Assembly: GCF_003966265.1 (NCBI RefSeq)
Contig: NZ_RXNV01000005.1
Location: forward strand, 250,877 to 314,876
Length of the DNA stretch: 64,000 bases
From: Shewanella atlantica
GTDB lineage: Bacteria > Pseudomonadota > Gammaproteobacteria > Enterobacterales > Shewanellaceae
Direction of reading: 5' to 3'
Notes under the pieces: generated by a model
What the model was told of the DNA's origin: nothing
The model's input: the letters and a program-made list of their open reading frames with translations, nothing else
The model's database searches: none
Program-made: the position numbers and the translations under genes
Part shown: piece by piece, positions 39,465 through 47,338 of the stretch
Layout of the letters: each line of letters starts with the position of its first letter
Position numbering within the stretch: position 1 is the first letter of the stretch

Positions 39465-40190
39465 CTATTCAGGTACAAAGGGTTGAATAGGGAGCGTCAG
39501 ATCACTACCGATAATCAGGTAGGAGATCAGGCTCAATGAACCTATGACAATCAGGTAGATGATCAACACCTTGATGATTTTCCTCAAGCCTCTTCTGTTT
39601 GCGGTCAGACCCCACTTAACCGCAACACGATAGAGACCAATCATGGCGTGAACCACCACGGCTGGAAGAAGCAGCGCATAGAGTAGCCAGGCGTTTGCAT
39701 GGTAAACACGCTCCGCAGAAAGGTGTGGCCCGATTTCAGGGTTAGTGATCATGGTAAAGATATGCACAGGTGCCAGGAAAAACAAAATGAAACCGGTAAC
39801 GAGCTGCCAAAACCAGGCGTGGCTATCCTTATGATTGATACCGTTCATATGACGACGCAGTGCTCGCCATTGTCCTAATTGAGCCGGAAAACGTCTCAAC
39901 GCCACAGCGGCATGTAACATGACGACAATAAGAATAAATACAGAAAAAACTTTAGTGACGACCGGGAAGCCATGGCCGGTTTCACTGAACATTCCACCCT
40001 CGAGGATCTGAACGACTTGGTAGAAAGCCTCTTTTCCCAGCAGAATACTGGACTCAAAATGCAGATGAGCCAATAAGAAACAGCCAAGTAATATGCCTGT
40101 GACACTTTGAATTTTATCTGCCTTTGCAGACCAGGGGTGTCCTACAATGCCAGGGATGCTTGTTTCGGGAAGTAAAGTTCTCACAGTCAT
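39465..40190 (-). CDS. frdC: First cytochrome b subunit of fumarate reductase (FrdC-like, lacks E-pathway Glu)
   Basis: 241 residues, first gene of the operon, five TM helices. Four His suit two haems b: AHLHFESSILLG, VMLHAAVALRRFP, APVHIFTMI and VVVHAMIGLYRVAVKWG. The residue two before the last His is Val, where the paralog 158 bp downstream has Glu (the Glu180 position of Wolinella FrdC). The Glu of ILEGGMF may correspond to the quinol-site Glu. Start ATG at 40190; the 443-bp upstream gap carries a CRP-like site. Two cytochrome b subunits in one frd operon is unusual; both look intact. Confidence 0.88.
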   Translation of the reverse strand: MTVRTLLPETSIPGIVGHPWSAKADKIQSVTGILLGCFLLAHLHFESSILLGKEAFYQVVQILEGGMFSETGHGFPVVTKVFSVFILIVVMLHAAVALRRFPAQLGQWRALRRHMNGINHKDSHAWFWQLVTGFILFFLAPVHIFTMITNPEIGPHLSAERVYHANAWLLYALLLPAVVVHAMIGLYRVAVKWGLTANRRGLRKIIKVLIIYLIVIGSLSLISYLIIGSDLTLPIQPFVPE

Positions 40191-40262
40191 TTTCTTATAG
40201 TGCCTATTGTCGGGATTTACACCTTATCAAGAAGAATAGAACTAAAAGCAATGGCCTGGTTA

Positions 40263-40284
40263 AAGCGTGACCAAGCTCACTGCT
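40263..40284. promoter_or_regulatory. Putative CRP site upstream of the frd operon
   Basis: GTGA-ccaagc-TCAC at 40267-40280 inside an AAAGC...GCTTT context, 77 bp from the frd start on the minus strand. Fits the CRP consensus. It is the only clear element I see in the 443-bp gap 40191-40633, which also holds the prmA promoter. Confidence 0.5.
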
Positions 40285-40633
40285 TTAGCGGCGGCTATTT
40301 GAAGCAGATCACAAACAAAGGGGGCAACACGAAACAAAGGTCATACCATTTACCCACCCTAATTCAACAAGTTAGAGCAAGCTTTCAAACAAAACAATCG
40401 ATGCGCATTTCTAAGTCTTCAACCATATATGCGTTTTATAGCAAGTTTGATTAATTACTTTCCGGTTGAATATCTCAATCGCCCCTCCCAGGCTTAACCC
40501 ATACTTACTTGAGAAAACGATCTCTGTGTCTATGCATCTCGAATTGAAAAGCCTGAGTGGCTCTGAATTGATTACATATTTAATGTGATTGGTATTACAA
40601 TAGCCCAATTGCAGAACTTAAAGAGACGATCCC

Positions 40634-41515
40634 ATGCCTTGGATCCAGTTAAAAATTGATACCGATAACCAACATGCAGATGCCTTAAGCGATCTCTTGA
40701 TGGAGGAAGGCTCTCTGTCTATTACCCTGGAAGATGGTAAAGACACGCCTATTTATGAGCCCACCTTAGGTGAAACACCTCTGTGGAATCATACTGTGCT
40801 TACAGCACTCTTTGAAGCCGATAGAGATCTTGCCATTGTGGTTGAGCAACTCAAACTGCAACCTTATTTAGGCGAAGAGTTTTCCTATAAAATTGAGCAA
40901 GTCGAAGATAAAGATTGGGAACGTGAGTGGATGGATAACTTCCACCCAATTAAGTTCGGTGAACGTTTATGGATCTGTCCCAGCTGGCGCGAAATCCCCG
41001 ATCCAGAGGCCGTTAATATCATCTTAGACCCGGGGTTGGCATTTGGTACCGGCACTCACCCAACGACAGCCCTCTGTCTGGAATGGTTAGATAGCTTAGA
41101 TTTTACCGATAAAGAGGTGATCGATTTTGGTTGTGGCTCAGGGATCTTAGCCGTCGCAGCACTGAAACTCGGCGCGACTAAAGTTACCGGGATAGATATC
41201 GATTACCAAGCCATCGACGCATCTAAGGCCAATGCAGAACGTAATGGCGTTGAAGATCAATTAGCCCTCTACCTTCCCGAAGATCAACCGAATGCTTTGC
41301 AGGCCGATATCTTAGTAGCAAACATTCTTGCAGGCCCGCTGAGAGAACTTGCTCCCCTCATCGCTGAAAAAGTAAAACCCGGTGGCCAATTGGCCTTGTC
41401 AGGGCTGCTTAAAGAACAAGCCGAAGAGGTCGCGGAGTTTTACACTCAATGGTTTGATATGGATGAGCCTGCTCACAAAGAGGATTGGAGTCGCTTGACA
41501 GGAATACGCAAATAG
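40634..41515 (+). CDS. prmA: Ribosomal protein L11 methyltransferase
   Basis: 293-residue SAM enzyme that trimethylates L11 residues. Start [12 protein letters not shown] is the family start. N-terminal substrate-recognition domain (about 1-60), interdomain helix, and the methyltransferase core: [14 protein letters not shown] (near 136-149), [20 protein letters not shown] (motif I, near 160-179) and [14 protein letters not shown]. Located upstream of dusB-fis. Confidence 0.97.
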   Translation: MPWIQLKIDTDNQHADALSDLLMEEGSLSITLEDGKDTPIYEPTLGETPLWNHTVLTALFEADRDLAIVVEQLKLQPYLGEEFSYKIEQVEDKDWEREWMDNFHPIKFGERLWICPSWREIPDPEAVNIILDPGLAFGTGTHPTTALCLEWLDSLDFTDKEVIDFGCGSGILAVAALKLGATKVTGIDIDYQAIDASKANAERNGVEDQLALYLPEDQPNALQADILVANILAGPLRELAPLIAEKVKPGGQLALSGLLKEQAEEVAEFYTQWFDMDEPAHKEDWSRLTGIRK

Positions 41516-41604
41516 CGGTAATGGGCGGTACGCCTTGTGCCGCCTAAGAATTCTCACCTTTCAAAAGTCAAGAAAAAAAGTTTCTCTCAGGTCATTTATT
41601 GACC

Positions 41605-41640
41605 TTTTCACCGGCTCAAAAAAGGCGTACTATAGCGCCC
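41605..41640 (+). promoter_or_regulatory. Probable dusB-fis promoter
   Basis: TACTAT (41628-41633) serves as a -10, preceded by a weak TTTTCA -35 and followed by a GC-rich AGCGCCCC discriminator. A GC-rich discriminator is known from the stringently controlled E. coli fis promoter. Confidence 0.4.
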
Positions 41641-41665
41641 CTTTGAAGCGCAAGGTATGTTGAGA

Positions 41666-42634
41666 ATGCAGATTGGACCCTATCAACTGAAAAACCGGTT
41701 GATCGTGGCACCAATGGCAGGTGTCACAGACCAACCCTTTAGAAATCTATGTCTTCGTTATGGTGCAGCCATGGCGGTGTCGGAGATGCTTTCGTCGAAT
41801 CCTGATGTATGGGATACCGACAAAAGTCGCCAGCGCATGAGTCATGCTGGTGAAGATGGGATACGCTCAGTACAAATAGCAGGTGCCGATCCTGAGTTAA
41901 TGGCCAATGCCGCTGTTGTCAACGTACAACAAGGGGCACAGATCATTGATATCAATATGGGATGTCCTGCGAAGAAAGTGAATAGAAAGCTAGCTGGTTC
42001 AGCGTTACTGCAAGACCCTGTGCAGGTAAAAGCGATTTTACAAGCCGTGGTTGCTGCAGTGGATGTACCGGTAACACTGAAAATTCGAACTGGATGGGCT
42101 CCGGAGCATAGGAATGGTGTTCAAATCGCCCAGATAGCCGAAGATTGTGGTATTGCTTCATTAGCCGTTCACGGCAGAACCAGGCAGTGCATGTACAAGG
42201 GTAATGCCGAGTACGACACGATTAAAGCTATTAAAAAGAATGTCTCGATCCCTGTTGTTGCTAACGGAGATATTGTCACCCCTGAAAAAGCACGTTTTGT
42301 GTTAGATCAGACCGGTGCCGATGCTCTCATGATAGGTCGGGGTGCTCAAGGAAGGCCTTGGATTTTCCGAGAAATTCAACATTACCTGGAAACGGGTAAA
42401 AAGCTAGCGCCTGTTGAGATGGATGAAAAGCGTCTTGTGATGCTGGAACATCTTAAAAACTTATATGCTCTGTATGGTGAATATAAGGGTATCCGTTTCG
42501 CTAGAAAACATGTTGGATGGTATTTGGACCAAGATGAACAGCGTCCATTCCGGGCCGAATTTAATCGGCTGGAAACTGTTGAAGAACAATGTTCCATGGT
42601 GGAACGCTATTTTGATGAAATTGCACAGAATTAA
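41666..42634 (+). CDS. dusB: tRNA-dihydrouridine synthase B
   Basis: 322-residue FMN enzyme that reduces uridine in tRNA. I use the ATG at 41666 (MQIGPYQLKNRLIVAPMAGVTD), with AAGG 10 nt upstream; another ATG at 41657 is too close to it. Barrel motifs: DINMGCPAKKVNRKLAGSALL with the catalytic Cys, LKIRTGW, AVHGRTRQCMYKG, and VVANGDIV and MIGRGAQGRPWIF for FMN phosphate. First gene of the dusB-fis operon, 18 bp before fis, as in E. coli. Confidence 0.96.
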   Translation: MQIGPYQLKNRLIVAPMAGVTDQPFRNLCLRYGAAMAVSEMLSSNPDVWDTDKSRQRMSHAGEDGIRSVQIAGADPELMANAAVVNVQQGAQIIDINMGCPAKKVNRKLAGSALLQDPVQVKAILQAVVAAVDVPVTLKIRTGWAPEHRNGVQIAQIAEDCGIASLAVHGRTRQCMYKGNAEYDTIKAIKKNVSIPVVANGDIVTPEKARFVLDQTGADALMIGRGAQGRPWIFREIQHYLETGKKLAPVEMDEKRLVMLEHLKNLYALYGEYKGIRFARKHVGWYLDQDEQRPFRAEFNRLETVEEQCSMVERYFDEIAQN

Positions 42635-42958
<324 letters not shown>

Positions 42959-42986
42959 ATCGTTCATCTCTTGCTTTAAATAAAGA

Positions 42987-43010
42987 AACCAGCGCTAAGC
43001 TGGTTTTTTT
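42987..43010 (+). terminator. Terminator of dusB-fis
   Basis: AACCAGC (42987-42993) pairs with GCTGGTT (42999-43005), then TTTTT. Confidence 0.88.
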
Positions 43011-43103
43011 ATGCCTGCTGTTTATGCAGTGATATTGAGTTCACATCAAGCACCATAAGCCGACCTTTAAGCCCGCGTGATTATTTGAGTGAGGTAAAAG
43101 CTA

Positions 43104-43259
43104 TTATCCGGTAATTAACAGCAGGAGTAGCCCGATGATAATCATCAAGGCTAAGGTACAACTCAGCAGTAGACACAAACCATAGATCAAGCCAAACGGA
43201 TCAGGGTTAATCTGTCGTTTTTTGAAGATACACACTAAATTCAGAACATGACTAATCAC
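43104..43259 (-). CDS. Possible 51-residue membrane peptide downstream of rdhB
   Basis: Reading from a GTG at 43259 to TAA at 43104: MISHVLNLVCIFKKRQINPD, then a hydrophobic PFGLIYGLCLLLSCTLALMI-type helix ending LLLLLITG. Single TM segment after a basic loop. A poly-G stretch lies immediately upstream, too close to be an ideal ribosome binding site, so the start is uncertain. Lies 107 bp after rdhB on the same strand, so it could be the last gene of the dehalogenase operon. Apart from this and the fis terminator, nothing is seen in 42959-43366. Confidence 0.35.
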   Translation of the reverse strand: MISHVLNLVCIFKKRQINPDPFGLIYGLCLLLSCTLALMIIIGLLLLLITG

Positions 43260-43366
43260 AGTCCCCCCATAAGAAGACTCTACAGAGCAGAGAATCAGAG
43301 CGGAATGTTACCCATAGATAATAGCCCCTGAGTAGGGGGCTATTAGACATATATCGATAAGTATTA

Positions 43367-43651
43367 TTAAGCAGGCTTGAAGCCAGGGGCCACCAGATGA
43401 CGCCAGGTAACAATTACCATAAGCAGGCCGGACCCGGCAAACACAGATAACCCCAGCGCACCGGATTGAGCGTAACCTTCGATAAACGAAGATCCACACC
43501 AGGCGATTCCAAACAAGATATCCAGAATTCCGACCAACAACAGAGGTATCGCATACCATTTAAGTTTTACCACCATATGGGCATACACCATGACGTTGAT
43601 TGTCAACATGCTGATAATACCCAGACAGAACCATTGTAAAGCTTCCATCAC
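43367..43651 (-). CDS. rdhB: Reductive dehalogenase membrane anchor RdhB
   Basis: 94 residues, three TM helices (about 5-27, 34-56, 65-86). The pattern DILFGIAWCGSSFIEGYAQSGALGLSVFAGSGLLMVIVTWR resembles PceB-type anchors (AW..SSF.E...A.G.G...F.G). RdhB proteins tether the exported dehalogenase to the periplasmic side of the inner membrane. It follows the dehalogenase gene by 15 bp. The alternative ATG one codon later is equally possible. Confidence 0.85.
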   Translation of the reverse strand: MMEALQWFCLGIISMLTINVMVYAHMVVKLKWYAIPLLLVGILDILFGIAWCGSSFIEGYAQSGALGLSVFAGSGLLMVIVTWRHLVAPGFKPA

Positions 43652-43666
43652 TCTTTCTCCTGTGTG

Positions 43667-45136
43667 TTAACCGGCTGTGCCGATGTTATTTTTCATCGAA
43701 ACATTGGTGCGCATATCGGCACCTGACTTCCAGAACTTCTCAACTTTACCGGGAATGGGCTCAGGTCCCTGTCCGCCATAGCCAAACGCCGGGTGAGCTT
43801 CAGCCATAAATGCATGCAAGAATTTGGGCATCATAGGGTTGACGGCCATCATCATCCAATGATGCCAGAAGTCGGGTTCATTGAAGGTACAACTGGCGAT
43901 ACAGTTCAGACAGGAGGTATCGTTATCGACCCAGAAGTTGAAACAACGTTTGGAGTCTGAATGCCACTTGCTGACGCCCGCGTGACTATTCCAGGTATAA
44001 CCCGGTTCATCACTGAACTCATAGGTAGGCTGAAAGGTCGGTTCATCGTCCCGACTGATGGCACCTGACGGGCAAGAGTCGGCACACTTCTTACAAGTCT
44101 TGCAGAACTCTCGCACGCCCCATGTACGTGGCTGATCGTAAGCATCTTCAAAATCGATATCGGTGAATACCTTACACAGTCTCACTCTGGGTCCGACGCC
44201 TGGCATGATACAGGAGCCGAGACGACCGCCCTCTCCCATCCCCGCCAAAATGGCATAAGCCACCGAGTTAGCCAGATCGTTACCCGCACCTACTGCGTGG
44301 TAACCGCAACCACGAATAAATTTCGCCATCTGGCAAGCCATCTTACCCATGTCGCTATAGCCGTTACCCGTGGCCCCTTCTGAGGTCCAAGATGGCGCAG
44401 TAGCCACATTGTCATAGTCCATTGGGGTGGCAATGACGATCACCGACTTGGGCTTAAACGGGAAATCTTTCTCCCAGGAGAGGGTTTTCTCATCTTCCAT
44501 GTCATAAAGAGGGTCGTATACGAAACGCTTGTCGAACTTGGCGATACCGACACGCACCGCACCAAACAGGCGTCCGGTTGAGCGGATCATATCTGCGGCA
44601 CGTTTTCCGCTTCCCCAGTCATATTGCTCTGCCTCTACGTCGGTTTGATCCCAGCTATGCAAAGGGGTATTTGGCTGACCGAAGGCGGCTGCACGGGATT
44701 TTGCGACAACCAGAGGGTACCAGGCGGCATGGCCGATAGCCCTGTCTGCCTGACCATATCCGGATTTACTATTATCGAAATGATCGCGGTTCTCGAATGT
44801 CTGGACCACATCATTAAAATTAAAGTCTTTCTTCCACAAACGTGAATATTGAACCGAGCGCTCGGGATGATCTATCTTCGACAGCTTGGGGCTAACCGCA
44901 TGGGTCAGTACCAGGTCACGTTGGTCGAATGGTTTAAAGTTGAGTGCATCGACTTCTATACCCGGAGTATTCGTCGACCCTTCCAGAGCGGATTTCGAAG
45001 CCCCCAGTGCCACTCCCCCGGTTAACATGGCGGCACCGCCACCAATAACCGTTTTCTTAAAGAAGCTACGTCGCGACATGTTCGGCAGATCATCTTCGAG
45101 CTCTGCCGAGTTCGGGTTTTCAATTGGGTTTGTCAT
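43667..45136 (-). CDS. rdhA: Tat-exported reductive dehalogenase (RdhA)
   Basis: 489-residue corrinoid iron-sulfur enzyme expected to remove halogen from organohalides in the periplasm using respiratory electrons. Tat signal: SRRSFFKK (21-28) followed by the hydrophobic VIGGGAAMLTGGVALGA. Two cluster motifs are complete: CKTCKKCADSC (Cys345, 348, 351, 355) and C-x10-CLNCIASC (Cys398, 409, 412, 416). The central region (about 190-330: SVIVIATPMDY, GYSDMGKMACQMAKFIRGCGYHA, LGSCIMPGVGPRVRL) is the corrinoid-binding domain of RdhA proteins. No CobN-like or NAD(P)H-reductase fusion, so it is the respiratory, membrane-anchored type. Substrate unknown; tetrachloroethene activity is known for a Shewanella relative. 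Confidence 0.93.
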   Translation of the reverse strand: MTNPIENPNSAELEDDLPNMSRRSFFKKTVIGGGAAMLTGGVALGASKSALEGSTNTPGIEVDALNFKPFDQRDLVLTHAVSPKLSKIDHPERSVQYSRLWKKDFNFNDVVQTFENRDHFDNSKSGYGQADRAIGHAAWYPLVVAKSRAAAFGQPNTPLHSWDQTDVEAEQYDWGSGKRAADMIRSTGRLFGAVRVGIAKFDKRFVYDPLYDMEDEKTLSWEKDFPFKPKSVIVIATPMDYDNVATAPSWTSEGATGNGYSDMGKMACQMAKFIRGCGYHAVGAGNDLANSVAYAILAGMGEGGRLGSCIMPGVGPRVRLCKVFTDIDFEDAYDQPRTWGVREFCKTCKKCADSCPSGAISRDDEPTFQPTYEFSDEPGYTWNSHAGVSKWHSDSKRCFNFWVDNDTSCLNCIASCTFNEPDFWHHWMMMAVNPMMPKFLHAFMAEAHPAFGYGGQGPEPIPGKVEKFWKSGADMRTNVSMKNNIGTAG

Positions 45137-45187
45137 ATTGCTTAATTCTCTTCATGTAACAAGGAAATAGATGTCTCGTGTACAGGG

Positions 45188-45817
45188 TCAAACGACTTCG
45201 ATAAGTTCAAGGTCGAAAATCAAGGCGGCATTCCCTGGGATCTTAGGCGCCTTCCCCACCTGACCATAGGCCAGCTCTGCCGGGACATATACTCGCCACT
45301 TAGAGCCTGCAGGCATCATCTGTAATACCTCTGTCCAGCCTGGAATAACGCTCTGCACCGGAAACTCTACCGGCTCACCTCTCTCGACTGAGCTGTCGAA
45401 CACACCACCGTTGATCAACATACCGTGGTAGTGAACGATGACATTGTCGACCTGCCCGGCAGTTCGCCCCTCGCCCATCTCTATGACCTTATATTGCAGC
45501 CCGGACTCTGTGATTACGATCCCCGGCTTAAGGGCATTTTCAGACATAAACGCCTGACTTCGGCCCGCAACTTCCTCAGCTTCGCGTTGACGAATAGCTT
45601 CTACCCGGGCAGCAATATTTTTAAAGGCCGTTTCCACCTGCTCATCTGTGATTGGCGCGGCTCTGTCATGGAAACTGTCCAGCATTCCACTGAAGACGGT
45701 TTCCATCTCCAGCCCATCAAAGTTATGAGTTTGCAGATGGCGACCGAACTGCCACCCCAGGCCATAGCTGACTTTCTGCTCATCATTCGCGAGCGATACA
45801 GAGTTAGTATCTGTCAT
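45188..45817 (-). CDS. FKBP-type peptidyl-prolyl isomerase (FklB-like)
   Basis: 209 residues. Helical N-terminal dimerisation half (LANDEQKVSYGLGWQFGRHLQTH, then a coiled segment about 75-105) and a C-terminal FKBP domain (GLQYKVIEMGEGRTAG ... VIVHYHGMLINGGVFDSS ... VIPGWTEVLQMMPAGSKWRVYVPAELAYG). No signal peptide, so cytoplasmic. It sits between the cytochrome and rdhA genes with gaps of 47 and 51 bp. In other organohalide respirers a trigger factor-like chaperone (PceT) binds the Tat signal of the dehalogenase; this FKBP could do the same job. The link is inference from position. Confidence 0.92.
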   Translation of the reverse strand: MTDTNSVSLANDEQKVSYGLGWQFGRHLQTHNFDGLEMETVFSGMLDSFHDRAAPITDEQVETAFKNIAARVEAIRQREAEEVAGRSQAFMSENALKPGIVITESGLQYKVIEMGEGRTAGQVDNVIVHYHGMLINGGVFDSSVERGEPVEFPVQSVIPGWTEVLQMMPAGSKWRVYVPAELAYGQVGKAPKIPGNAALIFDLELIEVV

Positions 45818-45864
45818 GATTATTCGACTCCTTAGATAAGGTAAATGTACGCAAGCAGTAGTTA

Positions 45865-46374
45865 TTAATGTCCAGCCGGAGCATCCGGTAGGGGCAAAAT
45901 CAACCTTGCATCAGGCTTCATAAAACTCTGATGACAGGCATTGCAGGCCTGAATCGTGGTCACCACGGCTTTCATACTGGAGTGACCATCATGGTTACGA
46001 ACCGCTAATCTAAGTCCAAGGGTGGCATTCTTCAGAGCTTTGGAGCGACTCTGAAACTCCTCCTTTCGCTCTAACAAGTCATCGCTGGCCTTGCTCACTG
46101 CGAAGGAGTCAGGCACAAAGAAAAAATCGTTATATATGATGGATAAGCCCGCCAACGAATCGACACGGTTAAGCATGGTGAAACCATTCCACGGCTTCTT
46201 GCCGGTGGCGATGGCACCTGCATCCATCAAGGTTGCGCCCATCAGTCGATGAACCCCCTGGCGTGCTTGAATGGCTGCCGCAGGCTCGGCGTAGGGATCG
46301 GGCATTGAATTTGCCTCTGCCGCAACACCAAACAGGCTTGCAAGCAAAGCTATTGAGAGAACTGTCTTCTGCAT
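45865..46374 (-). CDS. Class II (c'-like/c-556-type) cytochrome c
   Basis: 169 residues with a signal peptide (MQKTVLSIALLASLFGVAAEA). The single haem motif CNACH lies near the C-terminus (ACNACHQSF, about 143-151), the class II cytochrome c layout with a four-helix bundle before it. Periplasmic, one haem c. It leads the dehalogenase operon and may carry electrons to the RdhA, or it may sense or detoxify a ligand as c'-cytochromes do. Promoter region carries two TetR-type operators. Confidence 0.85.
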   Translation of the reverse strand: MQKTVLSIALLASLFGVAAEANSMPDPYAEPAAAIQARQGVHRLMGATLMDAGAIATGKKPWNGFTMLNRVDSLAGLSIIYNDFFFVPDSFAVSKASDDLLERKEEFQSRSKALKNATLGLRLAVRNHDGHSSMKAVVTTIQACNACHQSFMKPDARLILPLPDAPAGH

Positions 46375-46510
46375 TTTTTAAGTTTCCTATCGACACACTG
46401 CCACAGGCATAGCGCATGGGTCATATAGCACAGAATGAAAACACCAAACGGGTTAACCTTCGGCCGCTAATTTGGGATAATGACCCGAAATCGCTTACCC
46501 AACGATATAA

Positions 46511-46526
46511 GTACCGACCAGTACAT
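46511..46526. promoter_or_regulatory. Operator 1 of the dehalogenase/TetR divergent promoter
   Basis: GTACCGACCAGTACAT, core GTAC-N6-GTAC. It is repeated in inverse with one sequence variant 43 bp further on (46552-46567). The pair lies between the divergent cytochrome and tetR starts, so TetR-type control of both is likely. Confidence 0.65.
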
Positions 46527-46551
46527 ACGTTGAAAGCGATAATACCCCTCG

Positions 46552-46567
46552 ATGTACCAGTCGGTAC
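46552..46567. promoter_or_regulatory. Operator 2 of the dehalogenase/TetR divergent promoter
   Basis: ATGTACCAGTCGGTAC; read on the minus strand it is GTACCGACTGGTACAT, 14 of 16 identical to operator 1. Centre-to-centre distance is 43 bp, about four helical turns. Confidence 0.65.
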
Positions 46568-46645
46568 ATAATGAGGTTGTAAAAATGTGACACATGGTCT
46601 GAAAATAGACAATTTTTGATTTAGAGCAACAACCACAACTTTTGT

Positions 46646-47227
46646 ATGGGTATATCAATGACCGGTAAAGTAACGCGCCAACGTTTTTCTAAGAACCAAT
46701 GGTTAGAGGCAGGACTACAGATGCTTTCAAATCAAGGTGTTGATAAGCTAAGTATAGGTAGTTTGTCCCGTACAGTCGGCGTCGCCAAGACCAGCTTCTA
46801 CTGGCACTTTAAAGACAGACAAGATCTACTCGATCATATGCTGGAATACTGGGTCTCTGAATTTAACGCTGTGTTAACGGACAACCCGGATCTGCCACAA
46901 CTTCCCCCTAAACAGCGACTGCAAGCCATCGCCGATACCGTCGTCGGCCAAGATCTAGCCAAATATGAGTTAGCCATCCGCGGCTGGGCCAGCCACGACG
47001 AGGCAGCCATGGCGGTGTTCGACAATATTCACTCACGCCGAATGGCCGTGATTCAGCGGGCCTTTGCCGACGCAGACTTCGATGAGCAGGAGCAGAAGAC
47101 CCGTGCTGAACTGTTTAACTGTTACCTGAACTGGGGCAAGGTCATGAACAACGATCCCCTATCATTTAAGACAACGGTAAACAGACTTATTCCCATGTTG
47201 CTTCAGGCTCCGGTTGAGGCTGATTAA
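46646..47227 (+). CDS. TetR-family transcriptional regulator of the dehalogenase cluster
   Basis: 193 residues. N-terminal helix-turn-helix VDKLSIGSLSRTVGVAKTSFYWHFKDRQDLLDHML (about 31-65) with the TetR-typical TSFYWHF; a divergent helical C-terminal ligand domain. Another in-frame ATG at 46658 could be the true start. Divergent from the cytochrome-FKBP-rdhA-rdhB genes with two inverted operators between, so it is a good candidate repressor responding to a substrate of the cluster. Effector unknown. Confidence 0.9.
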   Translation: MGISMTGKVTRQRFSKNQWLEAGLQMLSNQGVDKLSIGSLSRTVGVAKTSFYWHFKDRQDLLDHMLEYWVSEFNAVLTDNPDLPQLPPKQRLQAIADTVVGQDLAKYELAIRGWASHDEAAMAVFDNIHSRRMAVIQRAFADADFDEQEQKTRAELFNCYLNWGKVMNNDPLSFKTTVNRLIPMLLQAPVEAD

Positions 47228-47292
47228 CGCTAAAATGTGAATTCCTGAGCAATTTAGTCAAGTTTTACTTGCCAGAATTTAAACAGGCCAAT

Positions 47293-47316
47293 AATATGCA
47301 CCTTAAAGGTATAAAT
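47293..47316. promoter_or_regulatory. Putative NsrR site upstream of ytfE
   Basis: ATGCACCTTAAAGGTAT-centred imperfect palindrome resembling the NsrR consensus (ATGCA-TTTAAA-TGCAT). NsrR senses nitric oxide and represses ytfE in other gamma-proteobacteria. Sits 23 bp before the ytfE ATG. Confidence 0.4.
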
Positions 47317-47338
47317 AATTTGCAGCTTTGAGGTGTTT

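Noticed and set aside
46375..46645. Cobalamin riboswitch ahead of the dehalogenase operon
   Set aside because: Looked for B12-box-like conserved sequence here and at 48694-48792; none recognised.
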